From Caldilineaceae bacterium (GTDB lineage: Bacteria; Chloroflexota; Anaerolineae; Caldilineales; Caldilineaceae): a stretch of 64,000 bases of DNA. A program made the translations under genes and the position numbers. The notes below the pieces were generated by a model, which had not been told where the DNA came from, ran no database searches, and saw only the letters and a list, made by a program, of their open reading frames with translations. Location of the stretch: assembly GCA_022842065.1 (NCBI GenBank), contig JALHQH010000006.1:201475-265474 (forward strand). Direction: 5' to 3'. Of the stretch, positions 33,537 through 40,781 are shown in pieces; position 1 is the first letter of the stretch, and every line of letters starts with the position of its first letter.

Positions 33537-34391
33537 ATGCGTCTGCTTTTTCTCGGTACCGCGGCCTCGGAAGGTTATCCCAACGCCTTTTGTGCCTGCA
33601 AGAATTGTGAAATGGCCCGCCAATTGGGTGGGGCAAGTCTGCGTAAACGCGCAGCAGCGCTGATCAATGATGATCTGCTGATCGATCTGGGTCCCGACCT
33701 GATGGCCGCCGCCCTGCAACACCAGATCGCGCTGGCCAAGCTCGAATATTGTCTACAGACCCACGAGCACAGTGACCATCTGGATCCCTCCCACTTTTTC
33801 TCACGCAGCAGCTATTGTGGCGTGCATGACACCCCCAAACTGCACTACTATGCTTCGCCGGGCGCGCTGCAACGTTCGGTCAAAGTCTTACGTGCGGAAG
33901 GGCTCGATCTCGCGGCACAGACGATCGACTTGGGTGATGAACTCAACCTATTCATTCATACCATTCATCCGTTTCAAAGGTTCGCCGCCGGTCCGTATCA
34001 GATTTTCACCGTAGCCGCCAACCACGATCCCAGCATTACGGCCATGCTCTATGTGATCGAGCAAGCTGGTCGGGTACTCTTTTACGCCACCGATACCGGC
34101 GAAATCGCCGAGCCGACCTGGCAGGCGCTCAAAAGTTATGGCCGCCAGTTCAACGTTGTCGCCATGGATCATACCTTTGGTTTTGCCGGCCGTTCCACGG
34201 GGCATATGAACAGTGAACAATTTCTGGAGCAGGTCGCACGCCTGCGCGAGGAAGGGTTGTTAGCCAAGGATGCCCGGATCTTTGCCCATCATCTGGCCCA
34301 TCATAGCAATCCAACTTACCCGGAATTGGCCATCTATGCGCGCCAACATGGCTATGCGATTGCCTATGATGGCTTGTGTGTGGAGGTTTAG
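33537..34391 (+). CDS. MBL-fold metallo-hydrolase, PhnP-like
   Basis: 284 residues. The N-terminus MRLLFLGTAASEGYPN is a typical beta-lactamase-fold opening, followed by CACKNC, a Cys pair also seen in PhnP-type phosphodiesterases. The metal motif THEHSDH gives H76, H78, D80 and H81. Later metal-site motifs are ATDTGE and MDHTFG, with AHHLAHHSNP near the C-terminus. A cytoplasmic phosphodiester or cyclic-phosphate hydrolase is the best guess; the substrate is unknown. It is the first gene of an operon with two sugar permeases: its TAG is immediately followed by the permease GTG, and the permease ribosome site lies inside this gene, so translation is coupled. Confidence 0.83.
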   Translation: MRLLFLGTAASEGYPNAFCACKNCEMARQLGGASLRKRAAALINDDLLIDLGPDLMAAALQHQIALAKLEYCLQTHEHSDHLDPSHFFSRSSYCGVHDTPKLHYYASPGALQRSVKVLRAEGLDLAAQTIDLGDELNLFIHTIHPFQRFAAGPYQIFTVAANHDPSITAMLYVIEQAGRVLFYATDTGEIAEPTWQALKSYGRQFNVVAMDHTFGFAGRSTGHMNSEQFLEQVARLREEGLLAKDARIFAHHLAHHSNPTYPELAIYARQHGYAIAYDGLCVEV

Positions 34392-35435
34392 GTGACAACG
34401 TTGCGGGTGGCAGTCAATCGTTGGCAAACCAATCGGCGGCGCACCAGCGGCTGGGGTGGGGTGCTCTATCTCCTGCCCGCGCTCATCATCCTGCTGCTCT
34501 TTGAGATTTGGCCGATTCTCTTCAATCTCTATATCAGCCTCTGGCGCTGGGATGTGGGGCCACTCAAGTTTGTGGGGCTGGCCAACTACCAGCGCCTGTT
34601 TGGCGAGGGCTTTATTACGCGCGATTACAACGATCAACTGGCGGTGGGCGAAGTGCTACACAGCCTGATCGTGACGATCTACTATGTGTTGGGTCGGGTA
34701 CCGATCACGATTGTGCTGGCCTTTGTCCTCGCCTATCTGCTCTTTATCTGGGTGCAGCGGGGTCGCGCTGTTTTACGCACTGCTTATTTTTTGCCCTATG
34801 TCACCAGCAGCGCAGCAATGGCGCTGGTCTTTGGCTGGATGTTCAACCCGCGGTTGGGCGTGGTCAATGCGCTGTTGCAAACGATTGGGCTGCCCACCCT
34901 GACCTGGCTCGATGATCCATTTCCCTTGCTGGAACGCATTGTGCCGGGCTTGGCGTGGCTGCCCAATCTCGCGGCCGGCCCGAGTACGGCCATGATCGTG
35001 ATCATTCTCTACAGCATTTGGACCTCGCTGGGCTACAACATTGTGATCTATCTGGCCGGCCTCTCCGCCGTGCCCAAAGAGCTACTCGAAGCAGCGCGCA
35101 TTGATGGGGCCGGTGGTTGGACCATTCTGCGGCGCATTATTTGGCCGCTTGTCTCGCCCACCACCTTCTTTTTGCTCATTGCCAACATGATCTCAGCTTT
35201 TCAAGCCTTTGACCCGATCTATGTGCTCACGCGCAAAAGCAGTGCTGGGGCTGGTGAAGCCGGCGGGCCGCTCGACACCACTTTGACGGTGACCGTTTAC
35301 ATTTTCCGCAACTTCTACGAGCGGGCCAACAGCGTGGGTTATGCGGCAACAGTGGCCTTCTTGCTCTTTTTTATCATTCTTGGCTTGACGGTGATGCAAT
35401 TCTCTCTGCTTAACCGCAAAGTACACTACCAGTAG
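34392..35435 (+). CDS. Carbohydrate ABC transporter permease, MalF type
   Basis: 347 residues, GTG start with GGAGG 5 nt upstream, abutting the MBL gene's stop. Six hydrophobic segments begin GVLYLLPALIILLLFEIWPI; the coupling loop is LLEAARIDGAGGWTILRRII. A longer than usual loop (LTWLDDPFPLLERIVPGLAW to AAGPSTAM, about residues 173-200) separates two segments, as in some lactose/cellobiose-type permeases. FDPIYVLTRKSSAGAGEAGG precedes the last segment. It pairs with the subunit at 35446-36381. The cluster has no ATPase gene. Confidence 0.9.
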   Translation: MTTLRVAVNRWQTNRRRTSGWGGVLYLLPALIILLLFEIWPILFNLYISLWRWDVGPLKFVGLANYQRLFGEGFITRDYNDQLAVGEVLHSLIVTIYYVLGRVPITIVLAFVLAYLLFIWVQRGRAVLRTAYFLPYVTSSAAMALVFGWMFNPRLGVVNALLQTIGLPTLTWLDDPFPLLERIVPGLAWLPNLAAGPSTAMIVIILYSIWTSLGYNIVIYLAGLSAVPKELLEAARIDGAGGWTILRRIIWPLVSPTTFFLLIANMISAFQAFDPIYVLTRKSSAGAGEAGGPLDTTLTVTVYIFRNFYERANSVGYAATVAFLLFFIILGLTVMQFSLLNRKVHYQ

Positions 35436-35445
35436 GGAGGGAGTG

Positions 35446-36381
35446 ATGGCAACAACGATTGAAGTTTCGGCCGCGCCGCCAATCCGTGCCCAAGCCACAA
35501 CGGCCTCGAAGCGCCCCTGGTCATTCACCAGCCTGCTGATCTATGCCCTGTTGATCCTCGGCGCGCTGATCGTGATCTTCCCCTTTATCTGGATGGTGCT
35601 GGGTTCGTTCAAAAGCTTACAGGAGAGCAACCGCTTCCCGCCGACCTTCTGGCCGGAAAGCTGGCAGCCGCAAAATTATCTAAATGCCTGGCTGCGCCCG
35701 CCGCATACCTTGGGCCGCTACATGGTCAACTCGCTGGTGATTGCCGCCTTTGGCACCAGCATTCAGGTGGTCTTCTGCGCGCTGGCTGGTTTTGCCTTTG
35801 CCCAGTTGCACTTTCGCGGGCGCGATCTGCTCTTTATTCTGGTCTTAGCCACGACCATGATCCCCAACGAGATCACCCTGATCCCGAACTTTGTGACCAT
35901 TCGGCGGTTTCCGCTCTTGGGGGGCAATGATCTGTGGGGGGTTGGTGGCAGTGGCCTTTATGACAGTTACGCGGCGATGATCCTGCCGGGGCTGGTCGGC
36001 GCGTTCAACATCTTTCTGCTGCGCCAAGCCTTTATGGGGGTGCCCAAAGAATTTTGGGAAGCGGCGCAGATCGACGGCTCCTCCAGCTTTGGTTACCTCT
36101 GGCGGGTGATGGTCCCGCTCACCTTGCCCAGCCTACTTACCGTCGGCATCTTTGGTTTTATCGGGCGCTGGAATGGCTTGCTTTGGCCCCTGCTAGTCAC
36201 GCGCACCGAAGCGATTCGCCCGGTACAGATGGCGATGATCTATTATCAGACCGAATTTCTCACCGATTACGGCATGTTAATGGCCGCGTCATTGCTGATC
36301 ACCCTGCCGATTGTTTTGCTCTTTCTCTTGCTGCAACGCCAATTTATCGAAGGCATTGTCAATACCGGGCTGAAGGGCTAG
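35446..36381 (+). CDS. Carbohydrate ABC transporter permease, MalG type
   Basis: About 311 residues. FPFIWMVLGSFKSLQE follows the first membrane segment, then FAQLHFRGRDLLFILVLATT and the coupling loop WEAAQIDGSSSFGYLWRVMV; it ends QFIEGIVNTGLKG. The ATG at 35446 is chosen over the adjoining GTG at 35443 because GGGAGGG (35435-35441) is better spaced. It starts 10 nt after its partner's stop, so the two permeases are made from one mRNA. Confidence 0.9.
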   Translation: MATTIEVSAAPPIRAQATTASKRPWSFTSLLIYALLILGALIVIFPFIWMVLGSFKSLQESNRFPPTFWPESWQPQNYLNAWLRPPHTLGRYMVNSLVIAAFGTSIQVVFCALAGFAFAQLHFRGRDLLFILVLATTMIPNEITLIPNFVTIRRFPLLGGNDLWGVGGSGLYDSYAAMILPGLVGAFNIFLLRQAFMGVPKEFWEAAQIDGSSSFGYLWRVMVPLTLPSLLTVGIFGFIGRWNGLLWPLLVTRTEAIRPVQMAMIYYQTEFLTDYGMLMAASLLITLPIVLLFLLLQRQFIEGIVNTGLKG

Positions 36382-36417
36382 GCTGCTGCCCTGCCGGCTG
36401 TTAAACGGGTCATGCGC

Positions 36418-36492
36418 TTCGTGCGTTAGGGACACCCGAGGAAGCTCTGGAACGGAGAGCCGGGGCTTCCTCGGGTGTCCCTAACGCACGAA
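36418..36492. repeat. 28-bp perfect inverted repeat
   Basis: Arms 36418-36445 and 36465-36492 are exactly complementary (TTCGTGCGTTAGGGACACCC...). The 19-nt loop contains CTCT..AGAG. It lies 36 nt after the permease stop and before the binding-protein gene. No T-run follows. It could uncouple permease and binding-protein expression. Confidence 0.85.
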
Positions 36493-36551
36493 CCAGGAGA
36501 TGATCATCTGCCCCCCGCGATTGAGGCAGTCCAGATGCTGCCACGACTAAA

Positions 36552-36718
36552 CCTAACGCAACAATTCAGGCATTCACCGCCTTGAACTATAGTTCAGGCT
36601 AACAACCAAAGTTGGCTAAAGCCAACTGAAGCATCCATGTTAGTCAGCTTTAGCTGACTTGCGCTATCAGCCTGAACTTTAGTTCAAGGCGGAATCGTTA
36701 CCCTAACGCAACAATTCA
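36552..36718. repeat. Inverted-repeat element flanked by 17-bp direct repeats
   Basis: CCTAACGCAACAATTCA occurs at both ends (36552-36568 and 36702-36718). Between them, 24-bp arms at 36577-36600 and 36669-36692 (one mismatch) enclose two nested hairpins, GTTGGCT/AGCCAAC and AGTCAGCT/AGCTGACT. This looks like a small non-coding mobile or repeat unit placed directly before the binding-protein ribosome site. Confidence 0.7.
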
Positions 36719-36737
36719 CTTTAAGGAGAATCAACCA

Positions 36738-38099
36738 ATGCAGACGACCACCTTATCCCGTCGCCATTTCTTGCTCGCAACCGCCGGTGTGACCGGTGCC
36801 CTAGCCTTGGCCGGTTGTGTGATGCCTGCCCCAGCGGCTCCGGCCACGGGCGATGCCGCGGCCGACACTGGCGCGATTGCCCCACTGCCCGACACCCTGG
36901 TCGAAATCGAATATTGGCACCGCATGGGTGGCGAAGCGGCTACCTTGCTCGAAACCTTCGCCGCTGAATTCAGCGAAGCAAACGCCGACCAGATCAAGTT
37001 GACCGCGATTGCCCAGGGCAACATTCAGGAACTCAACCAAAAGGTGCGTGCGGCCGCTGCCGGTGGTGGCATGCCCGGCGCGGTGATGGCCGATGACTAC
37101 GATGTCACCCAATATGCGTCGAGCAACATCCTCGTCCCCCTGGATGAGTACATCGCCGACCCGACCGTGGGACTCACCGACGAAGAGATCGCCGACATCT
37201 TGCCCAACCAGTTCACCCGTCACAAACTGGAACTGTACGGCAACCGGACGATGGCCTTCACCCAGGGCTTCAGCGGCTTTACCACCTACTGGAATCAAAC
37301 GATGCTCGACACCGCCGGCATCGAAAAGCCAGTGACGAATTGGGATGAATTTCCCGACTATGCGCGCGCGGTCTCAGCTGCCAATGATAATGTCCCAGCT
37401 TGGCTGATCTCTGGGCCTGGGGATCGCTTTATCAGCTCTTTGCTCACCTACGGCGTCGAATGGCTCAAGCCGGGTGGCGAAGAATCCAACTTTGATGCAC
37501 CGGAAGCACTGGAGATCATGACCTGGTGGCGTGCCCTCGCCGACGAAGGGCTGTTGGCGATTAGCGGCGATGCGCGTGATCTCTTTATTGCGCAACAAAA
37601 TCTGCACTTTATGGACAGCTCCGGCAACGCCGTGCGCTTCCAAACCGCGGTCACCGACTTTGGTTGGAATGCCATGCTGCCGCCCCAACGCCACACGCAG
37701 GAAAAACCAATCACCGAAACCTATGGCCCGGTGAATGCGGTGCCGGTGACCGATGATGCCAAACAACTGGCCGGCTGGCTCTGGATCAAGTGGCTGCTCA
37801 CGCCGGAAGTTCACGCCCGCTACATCGCCACCACCAGCTACTTCCCCAGCACCAAGAGTGCCATCGAAACCGAGACGCTCAAAGCTTTCTATGAGACCAA
37901 TCCCACCGCCCGCCGCCTGGTCGACGAAATTTCGGTGAATGCGCGCATCCTCGCCCCCAGCCCGGCCCTGCCCGAAGTGCGTGCCGTCGTCACCGCCAAG
38001 ACGGTCGAAGAAGTGCTGCTCAAGACCCTCTCGCCCGAAGAAGGGGTGAAGAAACTCAAGGCCGAAGCCGACAAGGCGATTAAGAACGCAATGCTGTAA
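36738..38099 (+). CDS. Extracellular sugar-binding protein with Tat/lipoprotein signal
   Basis: 453 residues, solute-binding protein family 1. The N-terminus has SRRHFLLATAGVTGALALAGC: a twin-arginine motif merging into a lipobox, so a folded, lipid-anchored export product is expected. The mature part begins VEIEYWHRMGGEAATLLETF and has FTQGFSGFTTYWNQTMLDTAG, the usual family-1 hinge. AAGGAG lies about 10 nt before the ATG. It follows the permease pair at 34392-36381 after a 356-nt gap filled with inverted repeats, and probably serves that importer. The ligand is a sugar or sugar derivative, not identifiable here. Confidence 0.87.
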   Translation: MQTTTLSRRHFLLATAGVTGALALAGCVMPAPAAPATGDAAADTGAIAPLPDTLVEIEYWHRMGGEAATLLETFAAEFSEANADQIKLTAIAQGNIQELNQKVRAAAAGGGMPGAVMADDYDVTQYASSNILVPLDEYIADPTVGLTDEEIADILPNQFTRHKLELYGNRTMAFTQGFSGFTTYWNQTMLDTAGIEKPVTNWDEFPDYARAVSAANDNVPAWLISGPGDRFISSLLTYGVEWLKPGGEESNFDAPEALEIMTWWRALADEGLLAISGDARDLFIAQQNLHFMDSSGNAVRFQTAVTDFGWNAMLPPQRHTQEKPITETYGPVNAVPVTDDAKQLAGWLWIKWLLTPEVHARYIATTSYFPSTKSAIETETLKAFYETNPTARRLVDEISVNARILAPSPALPEVRAVVTAKTVEEVLLKTLSPEEGVKKLKAEADKAIKNAML

Positions 38100-38117
38100 A
38101 TTGTTCCCGATTGCGTA

Positions 38118-38166
38118 ATGGGGTGACCTGTTGGTTGCGTTTGTCGCAACCAACAGGTCACCCCAT
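38118..38166. repeat. 22-bp perfect inverted repeat between convergent genes
   Basis: Arms 38118-38139 and 38145-38166 are exactly complementary (ATGGGGTGACCTGTTGGTTG...), with a 5-nt loop. It lies between the plus-strand binding protein and the minus-strand SRPBCC gene, and may stop transcription from both sides although no T-run is present. Confidence 0.8.
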
Positions 38167-38218
38167 GATCCATCGTTACCGCGCGCCGGTGGATCGTTTT
38201 TCGCAGCGATGCGTCGCG

Positions 38219-38641
38219 TCAACCTTCGCCCGCAAGCCGCTTAATTGTGGCCGGCAACTTCTGCCCAAACATCGTCCGCCAACCACGTTGCAATAGAAAA
38301 CTGATGAGCACGGCTCTTACCCCTTGAAAGCCGGTATGATCAACCTGTACACGGGTGCCGGTTGCCGTCTTTTCCAAGCGATAGCGCACCACTGTATCGA
38401 TCCCACCGCCGGTAAAGGTATAAGCCAATGTCTTGGGCGGATCGACTTCGAGAACTTCGCAAGTAGTGACGCCATCGAACCCTGGCCCGGGCTTGGTGCG
38501 GAACTGAAATTTGTGCCCAACAATTGGCTTAAAATCATTCTCCATCAGCCATTCAGCCAGGGCTTGCGGGTCAGTTAGTGCCTGCCAGACCCGTTCCGGT
38601 GGGTGCGGGTAGTCACGGGTAAAGCTCAGATCGCGCTTCAT
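38219..38641 (-). CDS. SRPBCC/AHSA1-domain protein
   Basis: About 140 residues, a helix-grip (START-like) fold of the AHSA1 group. It begins MKRDLSFTRDYPHPPERVWQ and has DPQALAEWLMENDFKPIVGH, LAYTFTGGGIDTVVRYRLE and HTGFQGVRA, all typical. Such proteins bind hydrophobic ligands; their usual genetic partner is an ArsR repressor, as here. The ATG at 38641 overlaps the ArsR stop in ATGA (38638-38641), which indicates translational coupling; a longer upstream frame merely overlaps the ArsR gene. The ligand is unknown. Confidence 0.85.
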   Translation of the reverse strand: MKRDLSFTRDYPHPPERVWQALTDPQALAEWLMENDFKPIVGHKFQFRTKPGPGFDGVTTCEVLEVDPPKTLAYTFTGGGIDTVVRYRLEKTATGTRVQVDHTGFQGVRAVLISFLLQRGWRTMFGQKLPATIKRLAGEG

Positions 38642-38970
38642 GTTTGATCTTTGGTCCTTTCCAGGTAGTCGCCCAAGGCATCCAAGCGATCCGGCCAAAA
38701 GCGGTGATAGTGTGATAACCACCTGAAGACCTCTAACAGCGGCTGCGGATTGGCGGCATAGAGCCGCTGCCGCCCCACTTTTGTGACCTCCACCAGCTCA
38801 AAATCACGTAGAATCTTCAGGTGCTGTGAGACCGCGCCCTGGGTCAGCGCAAAATGACGGCAAATCTCGGTCACGGAGAGTTGCTGTTCGCTGAGTAGAT
38901 CGAGCATTGCGCGGCGTGTTGGGTCGGCAATCGCTTTAAAAATATCTTGGGAACTATTTGGCAAAATCAT
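38638..38970 (-). CDS. ArsR-family transcriptional repressor
   Basis: 110 residues with a winged helix-turn-helix. DIFKAIADPTRRAMLDLLSE opens the domain, LSVTEICRHFALTQGAVSQHLKIL is the recognition region, and the wing reads FELVEVTKVGRQRLYA. The ArsR/SmtB metal-binding CxC is absent; this is the metal-independent branch that travels with AHSA1 proteins (PLLEVFRWLSHYHRFWPDRLD is typical). A 9-bp-arm dyad at 38982-39003 lies just before its start, so autoregulation is likely, together with control of the divergent gene at 39054. Confidence 0.92.
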   Translation of the reverse strand: MILPNSSQDIFKAIADPTRRAMLDLLSEQQLSVTEICRHFALTQGAVSQHLKILRDFELVEVTKVGRQRLYAANPQPLLEVFRWLSHYHRFWPDRLDALGDYLERTKDQT

Positions 38971-38981
38971 CGCTTACATAT

Positions 38982-39003
38982 TATATTAGCAAACGCTAAT
39001 ATA
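38982..39003. promoter_or_regulatory. ArsR-type operator candidate
   Basis: TATATTAGC-AAAC-GCTAATATA is a perfect 9-bp-arm dyad, 11 bp upstream of arsR and 50 bp upstream of the divergent membrane-protein gene. AT-rich dyads of this form are usual for ArsR-family sites. Confidence 0.7.
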
Positions 39004-39053
39004 TCGCAATCGAGCATCCAATTTGGATTCCACGATCATACTGGAGAATGACT

Positions 39054-39605
39054 ATGCTAAAATTGCTTCTCTCTACTTTGCTTTCCACCGCCATCCTCTT
39101 TATTTGGAGTGGCCTCTCCCAAATGGTGCCTTGGGGCATTGCTTCGACACAAAATGTGATCGTGCAGCGCGTACCAGCGAGCGAACCCTTGCCGGTACCA
39201 AATATTGTACAAATCCCCGTTGATACCCTGATCACCGACCAGTTTGATCGGCAATTTTTACACAAAATCAGCACCTTAACCACGGACACAACCTTCTCTT
39301 GGATCGTGACCCAGCCGCTCCAGACCGATTATACCGGGTATTTGCTGCTGGAACTCGTCACACAATTGGTCGTTGCCCTGCTCTTGGCGATCTTACTGCT
39401 TTTGACCAGGCCGCTTGCATTCGGGACAAGGATGGCCATCATTCTGCTGACCGGGTTGCTGGCCGTTGCCGCAACCTATGGCCAATTGATGAATTGGTGG
39501 GCTCTGCCCGCCCTCTATGCGGTGGGCGTGAGCGTCAATTTAGTGGTGGGTTGGGCCGTGGCGGCGCTACTTTCGGCGCAATTAATCATGAAAGGGCGAG
39601 GTTGA
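39054..39605 (+). CDS. Small four-helix membrane protein of unknown function
   Basis: 183 residues, not recognised. The first hydrophobic segment (LLLSTLLSTAILFIWSGLSQ, about residues 3-23) is followed by a polar outside loop of about 70 residues (VQRVPASEPLPVPNIVQIPV...), then three more hydrophobic segments from about residue 98. It is divergent from arsR and shares the putative operator, so it may belong to the same regulon. The ATG at 39054 (GGAGA at 6 nt) is preferred to the ATG at 39048, which would overlap its own ribosome site. Confidence 0.75.
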   Translation: MLKLLLSTLLSTAILFIWSGLSQMVPWGIASTQNVIVQRVPASEPLPVPNIVQIPVDTLITDQFDRQFLHKISTLTTDTTFSWIVTQPLQTDYTGYLLLELVTQLVVALLLAILLLLTRPLAFGTRMAIILLTGLLAVAATYGQLMNWWALPALYAVGVSVNLVVGWAVAALLSAQLIMKGRG

Positions 39606-39660
39606 AGAGGAACCGTCTGGATTAAGACAGATTGACAAACCATAACCAACCGTAATAGAC

Positions 39661-39707
39661 AAGAGTGCCCCGCTGACTTCGACAGGCTCAGTCAGCGGGG
39701 CACTCTT
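39661..39707. repeat. 17-bp hairpin with TTCGACAGGCTCA loop
   Basis: AAGAGTGCCCCGCTGAC (39661-39677) and its exact complement (39691-39707) enclose a 13-nt loop TTCGACAGGCTCA. The loop differs by one base from that of the hairpin at 18631-18665 while the arms are unrelated. It lies between convergent genes. Confidence 0.8.
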
Positions 39708-39743
39708 TACTTGTGATGTTAAAAATTGACAAAACGGTTGCGG

Positions 39744-40169
39744 CTAATCCTCCAAGTAAAGCTCTACCCTGTCGGTTGTCCAGGCAGCTACGCCCGAGCC
39801 GAAAAAATCACTATCTTCCGTCCAAATTGGGCAATCAAGTAGAAGAGCACAGGCTAGGATATGCCAGTCATCAATATCGCGTTTGCGCATCCTTTTGCAC
39901 GCAGTTGTCTCATAAAGGCGATAAACTTCCTCATCTATCACATTCACGCTTTGCAGGACCACATCAAGGGTCATCATAGAATCTTTCGCGTCGATTCCCT
40001 GCCTTTGCAGGATTTCAGGCAAGTACTTTGACGCATCAAGTACACAAATAGCAGGTGTGAAGAAGCGCACCGTTGGTGACAACTTTTCAAGCAAAGCCGG
40101 AACGCGTGTTCCCAGTACCGAGCGAATCAAGATATTGGCATCCAGGATTAGCGGCTTTTTCTCATTCAC
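39744..40169 (-). CDS. PIN-domain ribonuclease toxin (VapC-like)
   Basis: 141 residues. PIN-domain acidic residues are visible: LILDANILIRSVLG at the N-terminus, DASKYLPEIL in the middle, and RDIDDWHILACALLLDCPIWTEDSDFF at the C-terminus (the last Asp cluster of the active site). The ATG overlaps the antitoxin stop by 4 nt. As a toxin it would cleave RNA when unpaired. Some PIN proteins of this length, with a COG-type PIN_3-like fold, have lost toxicity, but the acidic residues appear intact here. Confidence 0.85.
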   Translation of the reverse strand: MNEKKPLILDANILIRSVLGTRVPALLEKLSPTVRFFTPAICVLDASKYLPEILQRQGIDAKDSMMTLDVVLQSVNVIDEEVYRLYETTACKRMRKRDIDDWHILACALLLDCPIWTEDSDFFGSGVAAWTTDRVELYLED

Positions 40170-40432
40170 CCGCCACGTTGCCCTTCGCGTGCGCGGCGAA
40201 AATCAGCCACAATCTCATCTTCGGTAATATTGTGGCTGGCGAGTAGTGCCGACATTTTTCTTGCTGCTTCCTGCAAAGCAGCGAAATCCTCCGCATCAGG
40301 ATCAGCAGCTACAGGTATATAATACCCTACTGTTCTACCATGATTTGTGACCGCTAACGTTTCCGTAGCAAGATATTTAGATAGATTATTCCGAAATTCA
40401 CGGATACCAATCTTGACGATTGTTTGGCTCAT
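40166..40432 (-). CDS. Type II antitoxin, Phd/YefM-like
   Basis: About 88 residues. The N-terminal fold VKIGIREFRNNLSKYLATET, then LAVTNHGRTVGYYIPV, matches the Phd/YefM DNA-binding domain ('G..EFR..LS.yL....vVTnHGrpvg..ip'). The C-terminal helices would clamp the PIN toxin encoded immediately after. AAGGAGG lies 8 nt before the ATG at 40432, so that start is preferred to an upstream one at 40468, which falls in the operator palindrome. The unit should be autoregulated through 40448-40468. Confidence 0.87.
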   Translation of the reverse strand: MSQTIVKIGIREFRNNLSKYLATETLAVTNHGRTVGYYIPVAADPDAEDFAALQEAARKMSALLASHNITEDEIVADFRRAREGQRGG

Positions 40433-40447
40433 TGTATATGCCTCCTT

Positions 40448-40468
40448 ATGTGCTACATTGTAGCACAT
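40448..40468. promoter_or_regulatory. Toxin-antitoxin operator palindrome
   Basis: ATGTGCTAC-ATT-GTAGCACAT is a perfect 9-bp-arm dyad just upstream of the antitoxin ribosome site. A -35-like TTGACT lies beside it on the minus strand (40479-40474), so a bound complex would block the promoter. Confidence 0.7.
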
Positions 40469-40501
40469 TTTTTAGTCAAGCCACAATCATCTAAAAGTTA
40501 A

Positions 40502-40633
40502 GGGTGTATCGCACTTTGAGGGCGAAGCGGAGACGGCGGAGCCTTCCGGGAAGAGGTCAGGCGATTTTTGGTAGTCCAAACACCTTAATGACCTCTTCCC
40601 GGAAGGCGGTTGCCCCCAAAGTGCGATACACCC
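40502..40633. mobile_element. MITE-like element with 17-bp terminal repeats and 9-bp target duplication
   Basis: The 132-bp unit starts GGGTGTATCGCACTTTG (40502-40518) and ends with the exact complement (40617-40633). It is bordered on both sides by AAAAGTTAA (40493-40501, 40634-40642), as expected of a target duplication. Inside lies a second perfect 19-bp inverted repeat (40541-40559, 40589-40607). It encodes nothing, so a transposase would have to act in trans. It occupies most of the 350-bp gap between antitoxin and metallophosphoesterase. Confidence 0.85.
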
Positions 40634-40781
40634 AAAAGTTAACATAAATTCATCGAAACTTATCAATACGATAACGTTGCGCGATTTCCAGTTAATCTAA
40701 TGTTTAACGGTGTGCGCGATGATCCCCCCATCCGCCACTCAATCAAACCACCCCTGTTGTGATCAGAAAACGAGCAACCCT

